DNA from: Gammaproteobacteria bacterium
GTDB lineage: Bacteria > Pseudomonadota > Gammaproteobacteria > JAJFKO01
NCBI GenBank assembly: GCA_028284465.1
Contig: JANQRR010000043.1
Span: forward strand, 1-48,470
Reading direction: 5' to 3'
DNA: 48,470 nt
The notes under the pieces were generated by a model, which worked only from the letters and a program-made list of their open reading frames with translations, made no database searches and was not told the origin of the DNA. The position numbers and the translations under genes are program-made. Below are positions 24,401-33,174 of this stretch, in pieces (within the stretch, counting starts at the first letter, position 1; each line of letters begins with the position of its first letter).

Positions 24401-25564
24401 TCAATTCACATTATTTATACTTGCTATATTAGCTACAGCAATTCCATTAACATGTGAAGGATTTGTTACTCCAATAATTCCACCTGTCCACCCTGACGAT
24501 AATACACCAGCTTCAAAATCATCTGCCCAACCTAGCAACGAACCTGTGTGTCTTCCCGAGACTCCTTGACGAGATACAGTGTTACCTGCTGTTTCGTTAA
24601 CACCGGCAATTTCCTCGCTAAACCCGCTTCCCGTATCTAAATACACCGTGTGATCATCGGAAGAATCACTCTCCAGTTTGAGTGTGGGATTCCCGCTTAA
24701 CGAGGTGGAGCCCGTCCCGAGACTGGTGAAACTTCCCGCGACGTTCTTGAACAGTTGCGCGTTTCCACTATTCCTGCGAATTCCGACATAATTGTCACCA
24801 TCCGTCATACGGTTGCAAATAAACGAATTCGTATCCGATTGCATGACATACTGAACGTACTGGTCCGGTGAACTTTGGTCGTCGCAATGAAATGCCGATG
24901 GATTATTGGAATTCACCACATTACCAACAATCAATCTCTCGCTGCTGCTGCTAACGAGTACCTTGCCTGAATCTCCTTCAACCTTTGTCCACGCAGTCCC
25001 ACCAGAAGGTGTCCAGCTTTCGAGATTCGTATTAGAACCTGCACCGTCAAAATTATCTCTGAACGTGCCCGATTTATGTGCTTTTCTAACTTTACCTATT
25101 GGAGTTTTTAAATCTGGTAATATTTGTTCTAAAACTTCGCGCCCAGAAACTTTAGCTAAGTCAGAAGATACATTAAATTGTTTATGCTGGTTTAATCTAG
25201 TAATCACAGCGGTTGACAAGACCGCATCTAACGATGAAAGATCGTCACCACCAAGCCATTGTTTAACCATTAATCTTTTAGCGACAGCTTGAGCTAATTC
25301 TAATTCCGTAGTTTCTCCTAAATCAACTAAATCTAAATCTGCACGTTCCTTAGCTGTTTGTGGTAATGGTTTAACACCTTTGATGTTTGAATAATTTCCA
25401 TCATCTTTAACACAAACTAAGCATAAACCATCCACTAATGTAGGAAAACTCCTACCATCCACTGTAATTACAGTGTCTCGAACTGTTTCAGATAAAATAG
25501 ATCGAAACTCGTTTCCTTCCGCGTCAGCACCATTTCCTGTAAATTCAGATAGCCAATATTGCAT
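24401..25564 (-). CDS. tail fibre / receptor-binding protein with lectin-like domain (387 aa)
   Basis: Residues 1-165 form a helical N-terminal part (ELELAQAVAKRLMVKQWLGG, VITRLNQHKQF). A beta-sandwich-like domain with the look of a concanavalin/LamG-type lectin fold spans about residues 168-335. It starts at FRDNFDGAGSNTN and includes YVGIRRNSGNAQLFKN, TLKLESDSSDDHTVYLD and GWADDFEAG. Such domains in fibres bind host glycans. The DNA coding this domain (about 24600-25070) is visibly richer in G+C than its surroundings. The gene follows the 530-aa fibre by two bases. Confidence 0.65.
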   Translation of the reverse strand: MQYWLSEFTGNGADAEGNEFRSILSETVRDTVITVDGRSFPTLVDGLCLVCVKDDGNYSNIKGVKPLPQTAKERADLDLVDLGETTELELAQAVAKRLMVKQWLGGDDLSSLDAVLSTAVITRLNQHKQFNVSSDLAKVSGREVLEQILPDLKTPIGKVRKAHKSGTFRDNFDGAGSNTNLESWTPSGGTAWTKVEGDSGKVLVSSSSERLIVGNVVNSNNPSAFHCDDQSSPDQYVQYVMQSDTNSFICNRMTDGDNYVGIRRNSGNAQLFKNVAGSFTSLGTGSTSLSGNPTLKLESDSSDDHTVYLDTGSGFSEEIAGVNETAGNTVSRQGVSGRHTGSLLGWADDFEAGVLSSGWTGGIIGVTNPSHVNGIAVANIASINNVN

Positions 25565-25566
25565 GA

Positions 25567-27159
25567 TTAGGGTGCCGTTACGTATGTATTATCTGGGTTA
25601 AAGAAGATAACATCAGCAGTCACTGCATAGCCTAATATTCTAACAATTGCCCCTGTAGTGGTGGGAGCTGTCTGTGTTAAATCTCCTGCAGTTTCTGATA
25701 AATAAATAATCCCTCCAATTGTCCAATTCCAAGTATCGTCACGCACATACGAACCTCTTAACGCCACATTCATTAATTCGGTATCATTCTTAGCTTCAAG
25801 TGACAGTGCTAAATGCCCATTCGCTGTACTAGCAGCGCTAGCGTCCGCAATTAACCATTTACTTGCGCTCCCCATATAACAAACTTCAAAAGCTGCGACT
25901 GTAGCTCCAGCTGCAAAACTATTAGTTGTCGGTCCATTAGCTGTATGATCAGTATCAGGAATGCCGTCTAATCTGATTTCATGAACGTCAATTATATTGT
26001 TGCCGTTCATGTCGAGATCGCCACCGACTTGTGGTGTTGTATCTTCTACTAAATTATCTAAAGCATTCGGATTAGCTGTAGAGCCATCTGCAACATTTAA
26101 AATTCCTCTAGCTGTAGAAGCTGATAAAACTTCTACATCCCCTGTTCCTGACGTATCTCGACCAAGAAAACTGTCAGTTGCCATGTGTGCAAGTTTAGCA
26201 AGTGTGACAGCTTCATCATCAATTTGTGCGGTATCCACAGTGGCTAACGCAGCCAATGCCCCACTGTCTGTTATATCTGAAAGCGTATGTGTGTGACTAG
26301 CTGCAGCAATTCCAGCTTCAGCAAGTGTGTTGTTGATAAATGCAGAACCATTCCATTTTAATATTTCATTAGCCGCGATCGATGTAATTGTAACATTACT
26401 TAACGAACCAATTGCTTCACCTGTAATTGCGGTTAAATAAGATTGCAAATCACTAATATCAGCTTCTAAAAGCGCCCGAGATTCCCAATCTGTACCATCA
26501 GCAACTAAAACATTTCTATTAGTCGCTGTGCTTGTATTGACATCAGAAAGATCAGATAATTGGCTAGCTCCGCCACCTCCACCACCAGCAGCCCATTTAA
26601 CACCAGAAGCTTCAGCAGAATCAGCAGTTAAAACTTGGTCGTTAGGTCCAACATCAACATCAATCCAAGCAGAGCCATTGAATGCTAACAAAGAACCTTT
26701 TGCAGGAGTTGTTAATGTGACATCACTAACATCGTTTAATGCAACACCTCCACCTGGCGGAGTTAATGCAATAATTGCTTGCTTAACTCTTTCCGCTGTC
26801 CAAATATGTTCTGCAGTTGATACTCCAGCTTCAGCATCGACTTGAGAAACTACACTTGGGTTAACTTCAGCTCCAGCAGCGATGCCTGACAATTTAGTAT
26901 TAAGTGCAGATGTGAAATTGATTTCAGATTGCAAATCTGCTACAAAATTCAGTTTACCACCAGATTCTGTTACAGTAATCCGGGTTTCCGTATTGCCGGC
27001 AACCATTGCCCCAACAACAGATTCAAAATGAGAATCAAGATTGGCGACTGTAATATATTTACTAGAAGGTGTGCCAGCTATATCTTGGACAACATAAACC
27101 GCATCAGCATCAACAAGAGCCGTAATAGCAGATATAGCTGATACTTTTGTGTCAGGCAT
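25567..27159 (-). CDS. tail fibre protein (530 aa)
   Basis: It starts MPDTKVSAISAITALVDADA, an N-terminal pattern common in phage fibres. Long modular beta/coil repeats follow, including GTGDVEVLSASTARGILN and LVADGTDWESRALLEADI. A glycine run lies near residue 190 (AAGGGGGGAS). The last 100 residues form a beta-sandwich (ALSLEAKNDTELMNVALRGS and RILGYAVTADVIFFN) that could carry host recognition. Stop and start with the 97-aa upstream gene overlap in TAATG. It is probably a trimeric shaft; trimerisation is inferred. Confidence 0.75.
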   Translation of the reverse strand: MPDTKVSAISAITALVDADAVYVVQDIAGTPSSKYITVANLDSHFESVVGAMVAGNTETRITVTESGGKLNFVADLQSEINFTSALNTKLSGIAAGAEVNPSVVSQVDAEAGVSTAEHIWTAERVKQAIIALTPPGGGVALNDVSDVTLTTPAKGSLLAFNGSAWIDVDVGPNDQVLTADSAEASGVKWAAGGGGGGASQLSDLSDVNTSTATNRNVLVADGTDWESRALLEADISDLQSYLTAITGEAIGSLSNVTITSIAANEILKWNGSAFINNTLAEAGIAAASHTHTLSDITDSGALAALATVDTAQIDDEAVTLAKLAHMATDSFLGRDTSGTGDVEVLSASTARGILNVADGSTANPNALDNLVEDTTPQVGGDLDMNGNNIIDVHEIRLDGIPDTDHTANGPTTNSFAAGATVAAFEVCYMGSASKWLIADASAASTANGHLALSLEAKNDTELMNVALRGSYVRDDTWNWTIGGIIYLSETAGDLTQTAPTTTGAIVRILGYAVTADVIFFNPDNTYVTAP

Positions 27160-27452
27160 TATACAACCGTAGTTTCAAAAAGCGCGACATCGCCATTTTC
27201 AAATAACATGCGGTCACCATTTTCCAACAAAATATTATCCGTTAATCCATCGAATGATGGCTGAATATCAACAACAACACCCCGATCAACTACTAATAAT
27301 TTAGAATCGGTAGTTATAAAATTTGTCGTGACACCCTCTAATAAAATATCTTTAACAATCGAAATATTCTCAATCAAGTATGCACGCAAAAATTCGGAAA
27401 CTTCATCGACCGGCAATTCTGGAACTATATCCTTAGCTTGGCTATCTGCCAT
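27159..27452 (-). CDS. small virion-arm protein (97 aa)
   Basis: ATG 27452 touches the upstream stop (TGATG). The protein has a helical N-terminus (VDEVSEFLRAYLIENISIV) and a beta C-terminus with a repeated ENGD unit (NILLENGDRMLFENGDVALF). Repeats of this kind are found in small proteins next to fibre genes. A connector or decoration role is plausible. No family can be named. Confidence 0.55.
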   Translation of the reverse strand: MADSQAKDIVPELPVDEVSEFLRAYLIENISIVKDILLEGVTTNFITTDSKLLVVDRGVVVDIQPSFDGLTDNILLENGDRMLFENGDVALFETTVV

Positions 27453-27652
27453 CAATCATCACCTGAACTAGCTAAATCTTTTATATTAGCATTTATATCG
27501 TCAATCTTATCCCAGGTGGCTGCCATATTCTTTTTTAACCAATGAATATTAACTTCCATACGCGCGATATAAAAACAACCACCGCCGATCGCCGCGATGA
27601 TAGCAAGTAACATTTCCCAAGTAATCGTTAGGCTTTCACTGCTAATTTCCAC
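27452..27652 (-). CDS. single-pass membrane protein (66 aa)
   Basis: GTG 27652 is the start. Residues about 12-31 form one membrane helix (TWEMLLAIIAAIGGGCFYIA), followed by an amphipathic helix with KIDDINANIKDLASSGDD. This resembles holin-like or inner spanin-like small phage proteins. It is separate from the lipoprotein group, being between the adaptor and fibres, so the assignment is open. Confidence 0.5.
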   Translation of the reverse strand: MEISSESLTITWEMLLAIIAAIGGGCFYIARMEVNIHWLKKNMAATWDKIDDINANIKDLASSGDD

Positions 27653-27655
27653 AAT

Positions 27656-28360
27656 CTAATATCCCAAACTTTCCCACCCTTCTCCATTCTGAAAATCATC
27701 TTGATAGGATTTATAAAGCGCAAAAGAGCTAGGAGCTTGTCTATCAGATGCTTGTTTCAGTAACTTAGCAACAATACCTTCCTCAATTAAATGAAACCAA
27801 TCGTCCAAAATCCAATTAGTGACAAGCGCTCTAGCAGCAGCTTCTGCAGTAGCGCCCCCAGTTAACGAAGAAACATATGATCCACCTTCTAAATAAACCC
27901 AATCGCCTGTAGTGTTAAAAGTTGTGGCGTTGGTTGTAGGAAACCCATCAAAAACAGCCGGACGAGCCCCTATATCGTAATAAGTTAATCGAGGCTGATA
28001 AATATAATATGCTAAATCAATGTTGTCACCAACTCCAACACCTTTAAAAATAATATTATCAAGCGATGCGTAGTAAAAATGAGTTTTATCAATTTGTTTT
28101 TTGCCAGGTCTGATAAAGTGTGGAAATATGCCTGCTTGTGGATATTTGACAGTTCTCAATATTCTAAAATTAGCAGGCCTAGTATAAATATGAGGGCTTG
28201 CAGTTACAGTTATCTGGTCCTCTTCCAACGATTTATCAAATGCCTTATAGTCAATAGTCTCACATTCTCTAATAGACGCCCTAGCATATCCCTTAGCATC
28301 ATTCTTTTTGCTAGGGCGTCTAGTTCTAGTTATTGCGCTATCAACAACCTCGGAGAACAT
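27656..28360 (-). CDS. putative head-tail adaptor protein (234 aa)
   Basis: TAATG-coupled at 28360 to the upstream gene. The protein has a helical N-terminus (FSEVVDSAITRTRRP), a beta middle with aromatic residues (IYTRPANFRILRTVKYP, DLAYYIYQPRLTYYD) and a helical C-terminus ending in GEGWESLGY. Size, mixed fold and position two genes after the major capsid match adaptor proteins (gp4-like or T7 gp11-like). No diagnostic motif was seen. Confidence 0.55.
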   Translation of the reverse strand: MFSEVVDSAITRTRRPSKKNDAKGYARASIRECETIDYKAFDKSLEEDQITVTASPHIYTRPANFRILRTVKYPQAGIFPHFIRPGKKQIDKTHFYYASLDNIIFKGVGVGDNIDLAYYIYQPRLTYYDIGARPAVFDGFPTTNATTFNTTGDWVYLEGGSYVSSLTGGATAEAAARALVTNWILDDWFHLIEEGIVAKLLKQASDRQAPSSFALYKSYQDDFQNGEGWESLGY

Positions 28361-28932
28361 TACGATTGTTGACCGTTTGTATTTATTAAGCTTGCCAGCA
28401 CATCAGATACTGGATTCTGTTGTTCTTCAGAGGCCGTATCATCGCCAGTTTCTACATCCTGGGGTTTAACAGGAGTAAAACCTTCTGGCGAATGATCAAC
28501 AGGCGTACCTTGCGATTCTTCTGTTAACGTGACACCTTCGACACCTGATTGTGCAGCTTCAAGTTCTTTTGCAGCTTCAGCATTGTTGCGGATATTATGC
28601 AATCTCAGATCACGCTCAGAAAGAATAGCTCGTGCCATGTCAGATATAGTATCGGTATTAGTTCCGCCAAGTGACGCTTGGCGGCGTTGGAATTGCTTAC
28701 TTACTTCCGCAGCAAGTTTTTCGTCGACAAACTTAATTTTACTGCTAAAAGCAGGATTGGTGCGCATAAGTTCTCGTAGCTCATCCGCGTCCTTTTTTTT
28801 AGTCAAAATCAATTGACCATTATTAAATTTAACTTTACCAGATGATAGCTTAAAAGTTAATCCACGATCTTCTGGCGCAACAAAAACCCAACGTTCAGGA
28901 TTCTCGCTCTCAACAACAGCTTCGTCTGACAT
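28360..28932 (-). CDS. virion-associated protein after the capsid gene (190 aa)
   Basis: ATG 28932 follows a GGGAG site; a longer in-frame start at 28947 is less supported. Residues 20-70 form a compact beta-alpha unit (LTFKLSSGKVKFNNGQLILT, then a helix DADELRELMRTNPAF). The middle is a long helix, and the C-terminal 60 residues are disordered, rich in Glu, Gln and Pro. This layout is common for small head proteins encoded just after DUF5309-type capsids. Function unknown. Confidence 0.5.
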   Translation of the reverse strand: MSDEAVVESENPERWVFVAPEDRGLTFKLSSGKVKFNNGQLILTKKKDADELRELMRTNPAFSSKIKFVDEKLAAEVSKQFQRRQASLGGTNTDTISDMARAILSERDLRLHNIRNNAEAAKELEAAQSGVEGVTLTEESQGTPVDHSPEGFTPVKPQDVETGDDTASEEQQNPVSDVLASLINTNGQQS

Positions 28933-28970
28933 CTTACATACTCCCAATTTAAAAATTAACTTAACAAATT

Positions 28971-29002
28971 AACTAAGGGGATGAATTAACACCCCCTTAG
29001 TT
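28971..29002 (-). terminator. terminator/attenuator after the major capsid gene
   Basis: AACTAAGGGG at 28971-28980 and CCCCTTAGTT at 28993-29002 form a 10-bp stem with a 12-base loop. The leftward transcript continues into an AU-rich stretch but lacks a pure U-run. It probably limits read-through so that capsid mRNA exceeds downstream mRNA, or stabilises the capsid mRNA 3' end. Confidence 0.6.
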
Positions 29003-29011
29003 ATCGCAATC

Positions 29012-30190
29012 TTACAGGCCTGAAGTATCAGCAGTATCAATACCGGTGTATTTCCCACCGGTAATCTCTGCCTTATATTCGATGCACAATTCTGATGTAT
29101 AAACACCAAAATCAGCATCTGCACCGGCGCGTGTCCCATCTGACGCATACTGATCATGATGAGTTTTACGAAGCCAACGCATACGAATAGCGCCCGGATG
29201 CAAGACATACAAATCTTTTGTCCAAAGCCCTGATTCGTTAAACAACGGATGTGTCATCAACGAAATTGTTCCGAATGGCGTCATCCATTTGGTAACTTCC
29301 ATACCAAATTCTGTCGCACCAGGAACGAGATTCATAACACCGTGTGTCATTGCGAGGGTGTCAATAACACCAAGAACTGTATTCCCGCAGAAAGCAATAC
29401 GCTCGTTTGGTTTACCTTTAATATTACGAGCGAAGATACCTTCCAAGAAATCACGCAAATCTGTGTACGAAACATTTGTAGATTGTACACTTGAATTAGT
29501 TGTAATCTGCGTGATAATGCCATCCATCGTGCGGAAAGGGTGCCCGTTTTGATGACCTACAGTTTTCCGACCAAACCACAACGAACGTTCAATATCTTCT
29601 GCATGGAAAAATGCAGCATCAGCCATATTCTTAGCTACAACATCTCCAGTGTGGAATTGAATTCGTTGTGCAGTTCCTGTGACATCCCAAGCATTTCGAA
29701 AAATCTGCATGTAATTAAATCTCGGAAAACCAAGATTTGCAACAGCAGTTGGCTTAGCACTACCTTCTTCGTGCGCGGTGCCAATTCGTTGAATATCAAC
29801 AGGAGTACTAGAACCATCGATTGAAGTATTAGTAGTACCAGCAAACCCGCGGGTGACAGTTAGCGTACTACCAGAAACACTTGTGACAAACACGTGTTCG
29901 GCAGTTGACTCAATAAGAAAAATCATACCTGCCATAATAAAACTGGCATCACTAACAGTGAATGATGTTCCAGTTCCTGCGTTATTTGTCACGGTAATAC
30001 GACCTGACATATGGTTCTCTTCAAACCATGTGACCGCCGTATCCATAGCAGCAGCACTTTCCATACCGGAACTAAGTGCCAATAAAGGAGCAGAGCCAGA
30101 TGGCATAACTTGCAGAAGTGCGCTTGCAAAGTCACCCCTGCGATCACCAACTATTCCAGCGTCTGAAGCAAACACACCAGCAACAGCCAT
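29012..30190 (-). CDS. major capsid protein, DUF5309/SU10-like
   Basis: ATG 30190 is behind a GAGGAAA site. The protein of 392 residues shows the DUF5309/SU10 major capsid style. A Gly/Ala/Ser-rich N-terminal arm is followed by the strands GRITVTNNAGTGTSFTVSD and VTSVSGSTLTVTRGFAGT. Then come the helix EDIERSLWFGRKT with FRTMDGIITQ, a helix-strand near ERIAFCGNTVLGVIDTLA, and a C-terminal strand set. The HK97-like fold is expected from the family. It sits between the scaffold-like gene and the small head protein, as usual. Confidence 0.85.
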   Translation of the reverse strand: MAVAGVFASDAGIVGDRRGDFASALLQVMPSGSAPLLALSSGMESAAAMDTAVTWFEENHMSGRITVTNNAGTGTSFTVSDASFIMAGMIFLIESTAEHVFVTSVSGSTLTVTRGFAGTTNTSIDGSSTPVDIQRIGTAHEEGSAKPTAVANLGFPRFNYMQIFRNAWDVTGTAQRIQFHTGDVVAKNMADAAFFHAEDIERSLWFGRKTVGHQNGHPFRTMDGIITQITTNSSVQSTNVSYTDLRDFLEGIFARNIKGKPNERIAFCGNTVLGVIDTLAMTHGVMNLVPGATEFGMEVTKWMTPFGTISLMTHPLFNESGLWTKDLYVLHPGAIRMRWLRKTHHDQYASDGTRAGADADFGVYTSELCIEYKAEITGGKYTGIDTADTSGL

Positions 30191-30215
30191 TTTACATTTC
30201 CTCGCAAGTTAGAGT

Positions 30216-30983
30216 TTATTTATTTGATTGGACCCCACCAAGAGCTTCCAACCAGTCTATGTCATCTCCTTCAGCTTCTAAAGATATAGAACCATTAAAG
30301 TCCCCCGCAGGAGATGAACTAGGGGGAGTCTGTCGTCCTAAATCTTTAGTAGATAATTGATTTAATTTACTGAAATATTTTCCAGTATTCTCAATTGCTG
30401 TTGATATATCATCTCCATTCTTGATAAACCGGCCTAATATACCTTTAGCAACTGGCGCAACAGATGGATCAGCTGTAAATGGCAATGCCGTTTCCATTTG
30501 TTTAACTGCTGCATCTGATTGTGTTGCGCCTACAGCTTTACTAACTGCTGTTTCGATTACTTGATTGATATTATTCTGCATCAGCTGGTTGCTAGTGTTG
30601 ATTGCTTGTTTATACGTATTGGAAGCTACTTGCTGTAATGCAGCATGCAAACTTTCGGTATCTCCATTTTGTATGTCAGCTTGAACCTGTCCCAAATCAA
30701 TACCGTCTGTTAAATTCAATCCTGCAATATGGCTATCTAACCGTTCTGCAGGAGTTGGTTCTTGTGGTTCATTTTTTACAACAACAGTTTGATTGTTATC
30801 TTCAGTCTTTTGCGCAGGTTTATTCTCCCACAAACCGTCGATAGGATCAACGTTATTTTCGTCCGAAGGCAGATTTTCTTGTGGAGTTTGTGGATTATTT
30901 TCTGGCGGAGGAGTTTCTGCAGTGTTTTGATTACCAGAACTAAAAACACTTGCCAACGGGCTAAAACCTTTAAACGCGTTCAT
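30216..30983 (-). CDS. scaffolding-like protein (255 aa)
   Basis: The sequence is rich in Gln, Asn, Glu, Asp and Pro and low in aromatic residues. The first 95 residues are disordered (ETPPPENNPQTPQENLPS). Helical parts follow (NTYKQAINTSNQLMQNNINQ and VIETAVSKAVGATQ). A short acidic end contains EAEGDDIDWLEAL. This composition, and the gene position between portal and major capsid, are typical of capsid scaffolding proteins, which fill procapsids and leave before DNA packaging. Confidence 0.75.
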   Translation of the reverse strand: MNAFKGFSPLASVFSSGNQNTAETPPPENNPQTPQENLPSDENNVDPIDGLWENKPAQKTEDNNQTVVVKNEPQEPTPAERLDSHIAGLNLTDGIDLGQVQADIQNGDTESLHAALQQVASNTYKQAINTSNQLMQNNINQVIETAVSKAVGATQSDAAVKQMETALPFTADPSVAPVAKGILGRFIKNGDDISTAIENTGKYFSKLNQLSTKDLGRQTPPSSSPAGDFNGSISLEAEGDDIDWLEALGGVQSNK

Positions 30984-30986
30984 AAG

Positions 30987-31259
30987 CTACGACTCCTTTG
31001 GGACGTTAGTTATAGTATCTGCAAGAATCTGGTCAATCATATTTTGTAAATCTTCCAATTGAGCCAACCTTGCGCGTGTTTCAGTGAAATCAATCGTGAA
31101 TTTAATATAATTCTCACCAGGTTCCATGCCAGATAATTCTTCTTTCAACTGCTGAATTTCAGCACCAACTAACGCTTTGAATATTTTGTTAGCCCCAATC
31201 TCAATCAACTCTATTCGTTGAAATTCAGCAAGTATTTCATATTTGTCACACAGCGGCAT
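30987..31259 (-). CDS. small protein between portal and scaffold (90 aa)
   Basis: ATG 31259 overlaps the end of the portal gene. The protein is mostly helical (EILAEFQRIELIEIGANK, then IFKALVGAEIQQLKEELSG) and has an amphipathic C-terminal helix (ARLAQLEDLQNMIDQILAD). It may be an assembly factor for the portal or prohead. No family recognised. Confidence 0.5.
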   Translation of the reverse strand: MPLCDKYEILAEFQRIELIEIGANKIFKALVGAEIQQLKEELSGMEPGENYIKFTIDFTETRARLAQLEDLQNMIDQILADTITNVPKES

Positions 31260-33174
31260 TTGGGGCCTCTTGTTCCGCAGAAGCTTGCTGCAACAATGCG
31301 AAAGCTTGTTGTTTTTGTTCAGGTGTTAGAGCATCAAATTCATTCTTAATTCTAAATACATTAAAATCAGTCTTATCCCCAATCAAATCTGCCCAATGAT
31401 CAATTAATTTAAGAATATCAATCTCACCAGAGAATTGAGACTGTAGCACCATACCTATGATTTCTTTATAGCCTTCAGTAACAATTAGCCTATCAATCCC
31501 TTTCAGTCCTTCACTAATGCCAAATCTAATCTTTTTATCGCGTATAGATTCAACATCAACTTCTGAAATATTGCCTTCTTCGTCCATAACTTCTATATTT
31601 TCGCCAAATTGAAGCACATTAAGCAGCATCATTGACCGACTAGCTGACAGTGCTTGATCATCAATTGTTTTTGTAATCTTATGAGCACGTCTATTTGAAC
31701 CTTGGACAGTAGCCGCTGCTTGGTATAATGTAGCACGTTCTAGATTCGTAATGTTCGACAATATGTCAGTTGGAAGAACTTTTTGCATAATATCTTCCAT
31801 AGCTGATACATCTTGCAATGTATTACTTGTGTCTGGAACATCTGTAAATTGTTCTACAAATTTACGCAAATCTCCATCTTTTCCAAGCCGGCGAACTGGT
31901 ATTTTAGCCGCAACCATATCTGCGCCTTCAGTTAAAGGCATTCTATCTGCATCGTAAAATGTAACACCGTACAAAGCTTTCCTACTAGCTCTTTGATGGA
32001 TATTTAGCTGAAAACTTGCGAATCGATTAAGTGATAGAAGTAAATCAGCAAATGATCGAGTTTTTAATCCAAACCCATCATCCCACGGCATACCAATAAC
32101 AACCGGCAATTTCTCATGCGCGTTTGTTAACGGCTCAGCTTTAACAATAAATTTATCAGTCAACAAGATGACCCGCCAAATTTCAAATTGTTCACTTTCT
32201 GATAATCCAAAATCAGATGGTTTAATCCATCCGTAATAATTAATCTGCTCCCATTGGTCTCCAACTTCTTTCCATTGACCTTGACTTAATATATCTTGCC
32301 AAGACATTCTTGGGTTATTGCCTCTATCTCCTGCGCTACCTTCTGCTTGAATATCCGGCCGTAACTCATAATAATTAACCTCTGCAGATGGTTCTTTATC
32401 TTTTTGTAAAAATCTAGTTGCGTTGTAAATTTCACCTTTTGCAACCATTCTTGCTATTTTGAATTTAGTTCTAGGCTCAATTGTAGCAAAAAATTCGCCT
32501 TCAGTATGCAATTTAACCGGATCAGTAGTTATGTCCCAAATAAAATTATATGGATCAATAGGAATAAGATCATTGCCAGAAAATTGTATTTCTCGATTTA
32601 TATTAACACCACCAGCTTGATTATTACTAATTGAATTACCTTCAATATCTTTCCATTCGACAAGCAGCCCACCCAGATTATACGCATACATATCTCGACA
32701 TGCTCGTGCAACTGATATGTAATGTTTAAACTCAGCAGCTTGTTCATTCATGTATCTTGCCAAACCCTGCGCAGTATCTTGTCTTTCTGGATCAGTTACA
32801 GCATTGTACATACCACCGTCAGGTGCAACAACTGACATTGTGTATGTCACAGCTTCGTCAATCTGTACAAGAGTTAATGGAAGTGACATATCAACTGGTT
32901 TAATTGGTTTGCCGCGCTTATTATCTCGATCCCGTTCTTTATCTTCTTGGTCAAGAACAACATGCCCACTTAATTCTTTATCGATACCTTCAAATCTGTG
33001 AATCAAATCATCTCGAATAGTGTTGCCAAAATCAAGCCTGGCTTTTATATGCTTAAGCAATTTATCATGATTTGCTCGCGAAATAAATAAATCTTCATTA
33101 ACTTGAACACGAGCATTAGTTGATTGCTTCCTAGCTCTACGACCAAATTTTGCTTGTATATTTCTATCAGCCAT
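31246..33174 (-). CDS. portal protein (642 aa)
   Basis: It directly follows TerL with a TAATG overlap at 33174. The sequence is long and mixed alpha/beta: a helical N-terminus with KLLKHIKARLDFGNTIRDD, a middle with QGLARYMNEQAAEF and MYAYNLGGLLVEW, and a C-terminal helical crown-like part with KQQAFALLQQASAEQ. Length (642) fits podovirus portals (about 500-720). The dodecameric ring at the capsid vertex is known for the family. The call rests mainly on synteny and overall size. Confidence 0.8.
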   Translation of the reverse strand: MADRNIQAKFGRRARKQSTNARVQVNEDLFISRANHDKLLKHIKARLDFGNTIRDDLIHRFEGIDKELSGHVVLDQEDKERDRDNKRGKPIKPVDMSLPLTLVQIDEAVTYTMSVVAPDGGMYNAVTDPERQDTAQGLARYMNEQAAEFKHYISVARACRDMYAYNLGGLLVEWKDIEGNSISNNQAGGVNINREIQFSGNDLIPIDPYNFIWDITTDPVKLHTEGEFFATIEPRTKFKIARMVAKGEIYNATRFLQKDKEPSAEVNYYELRPDIQAEGSAGDRGNNPRMSWQDILSQGQWKEVGDQWEQINYYGWIKPSDFGLSESEQFEIWRVILLTDKFIVKAEPLTNAHEKLPVVIGMPWDDGFGLKTRSFADLLLSLNRFASFQLNIHQRASRKALYGVTFYDADRMPLTEGADMVAAKIPVRRLGKDGDLRKFVEQFTDVPDTSNTLQDVSAMEDIMQKVLPTDILSNITNLERATLYQAAATVQGSNRRAHKITKTIDDQALSASRSMMLLNVLQFGENIEVMDEEGNISEVDVESIRDKKIRFGISEGLKGIDRLIVTEGYKEIIGMVLQSQFSGEIDILKLIDHWADLIGDKTDFNVFRIKNEFDALTPEQKQQAFALLQQASAEQEAPNAAV

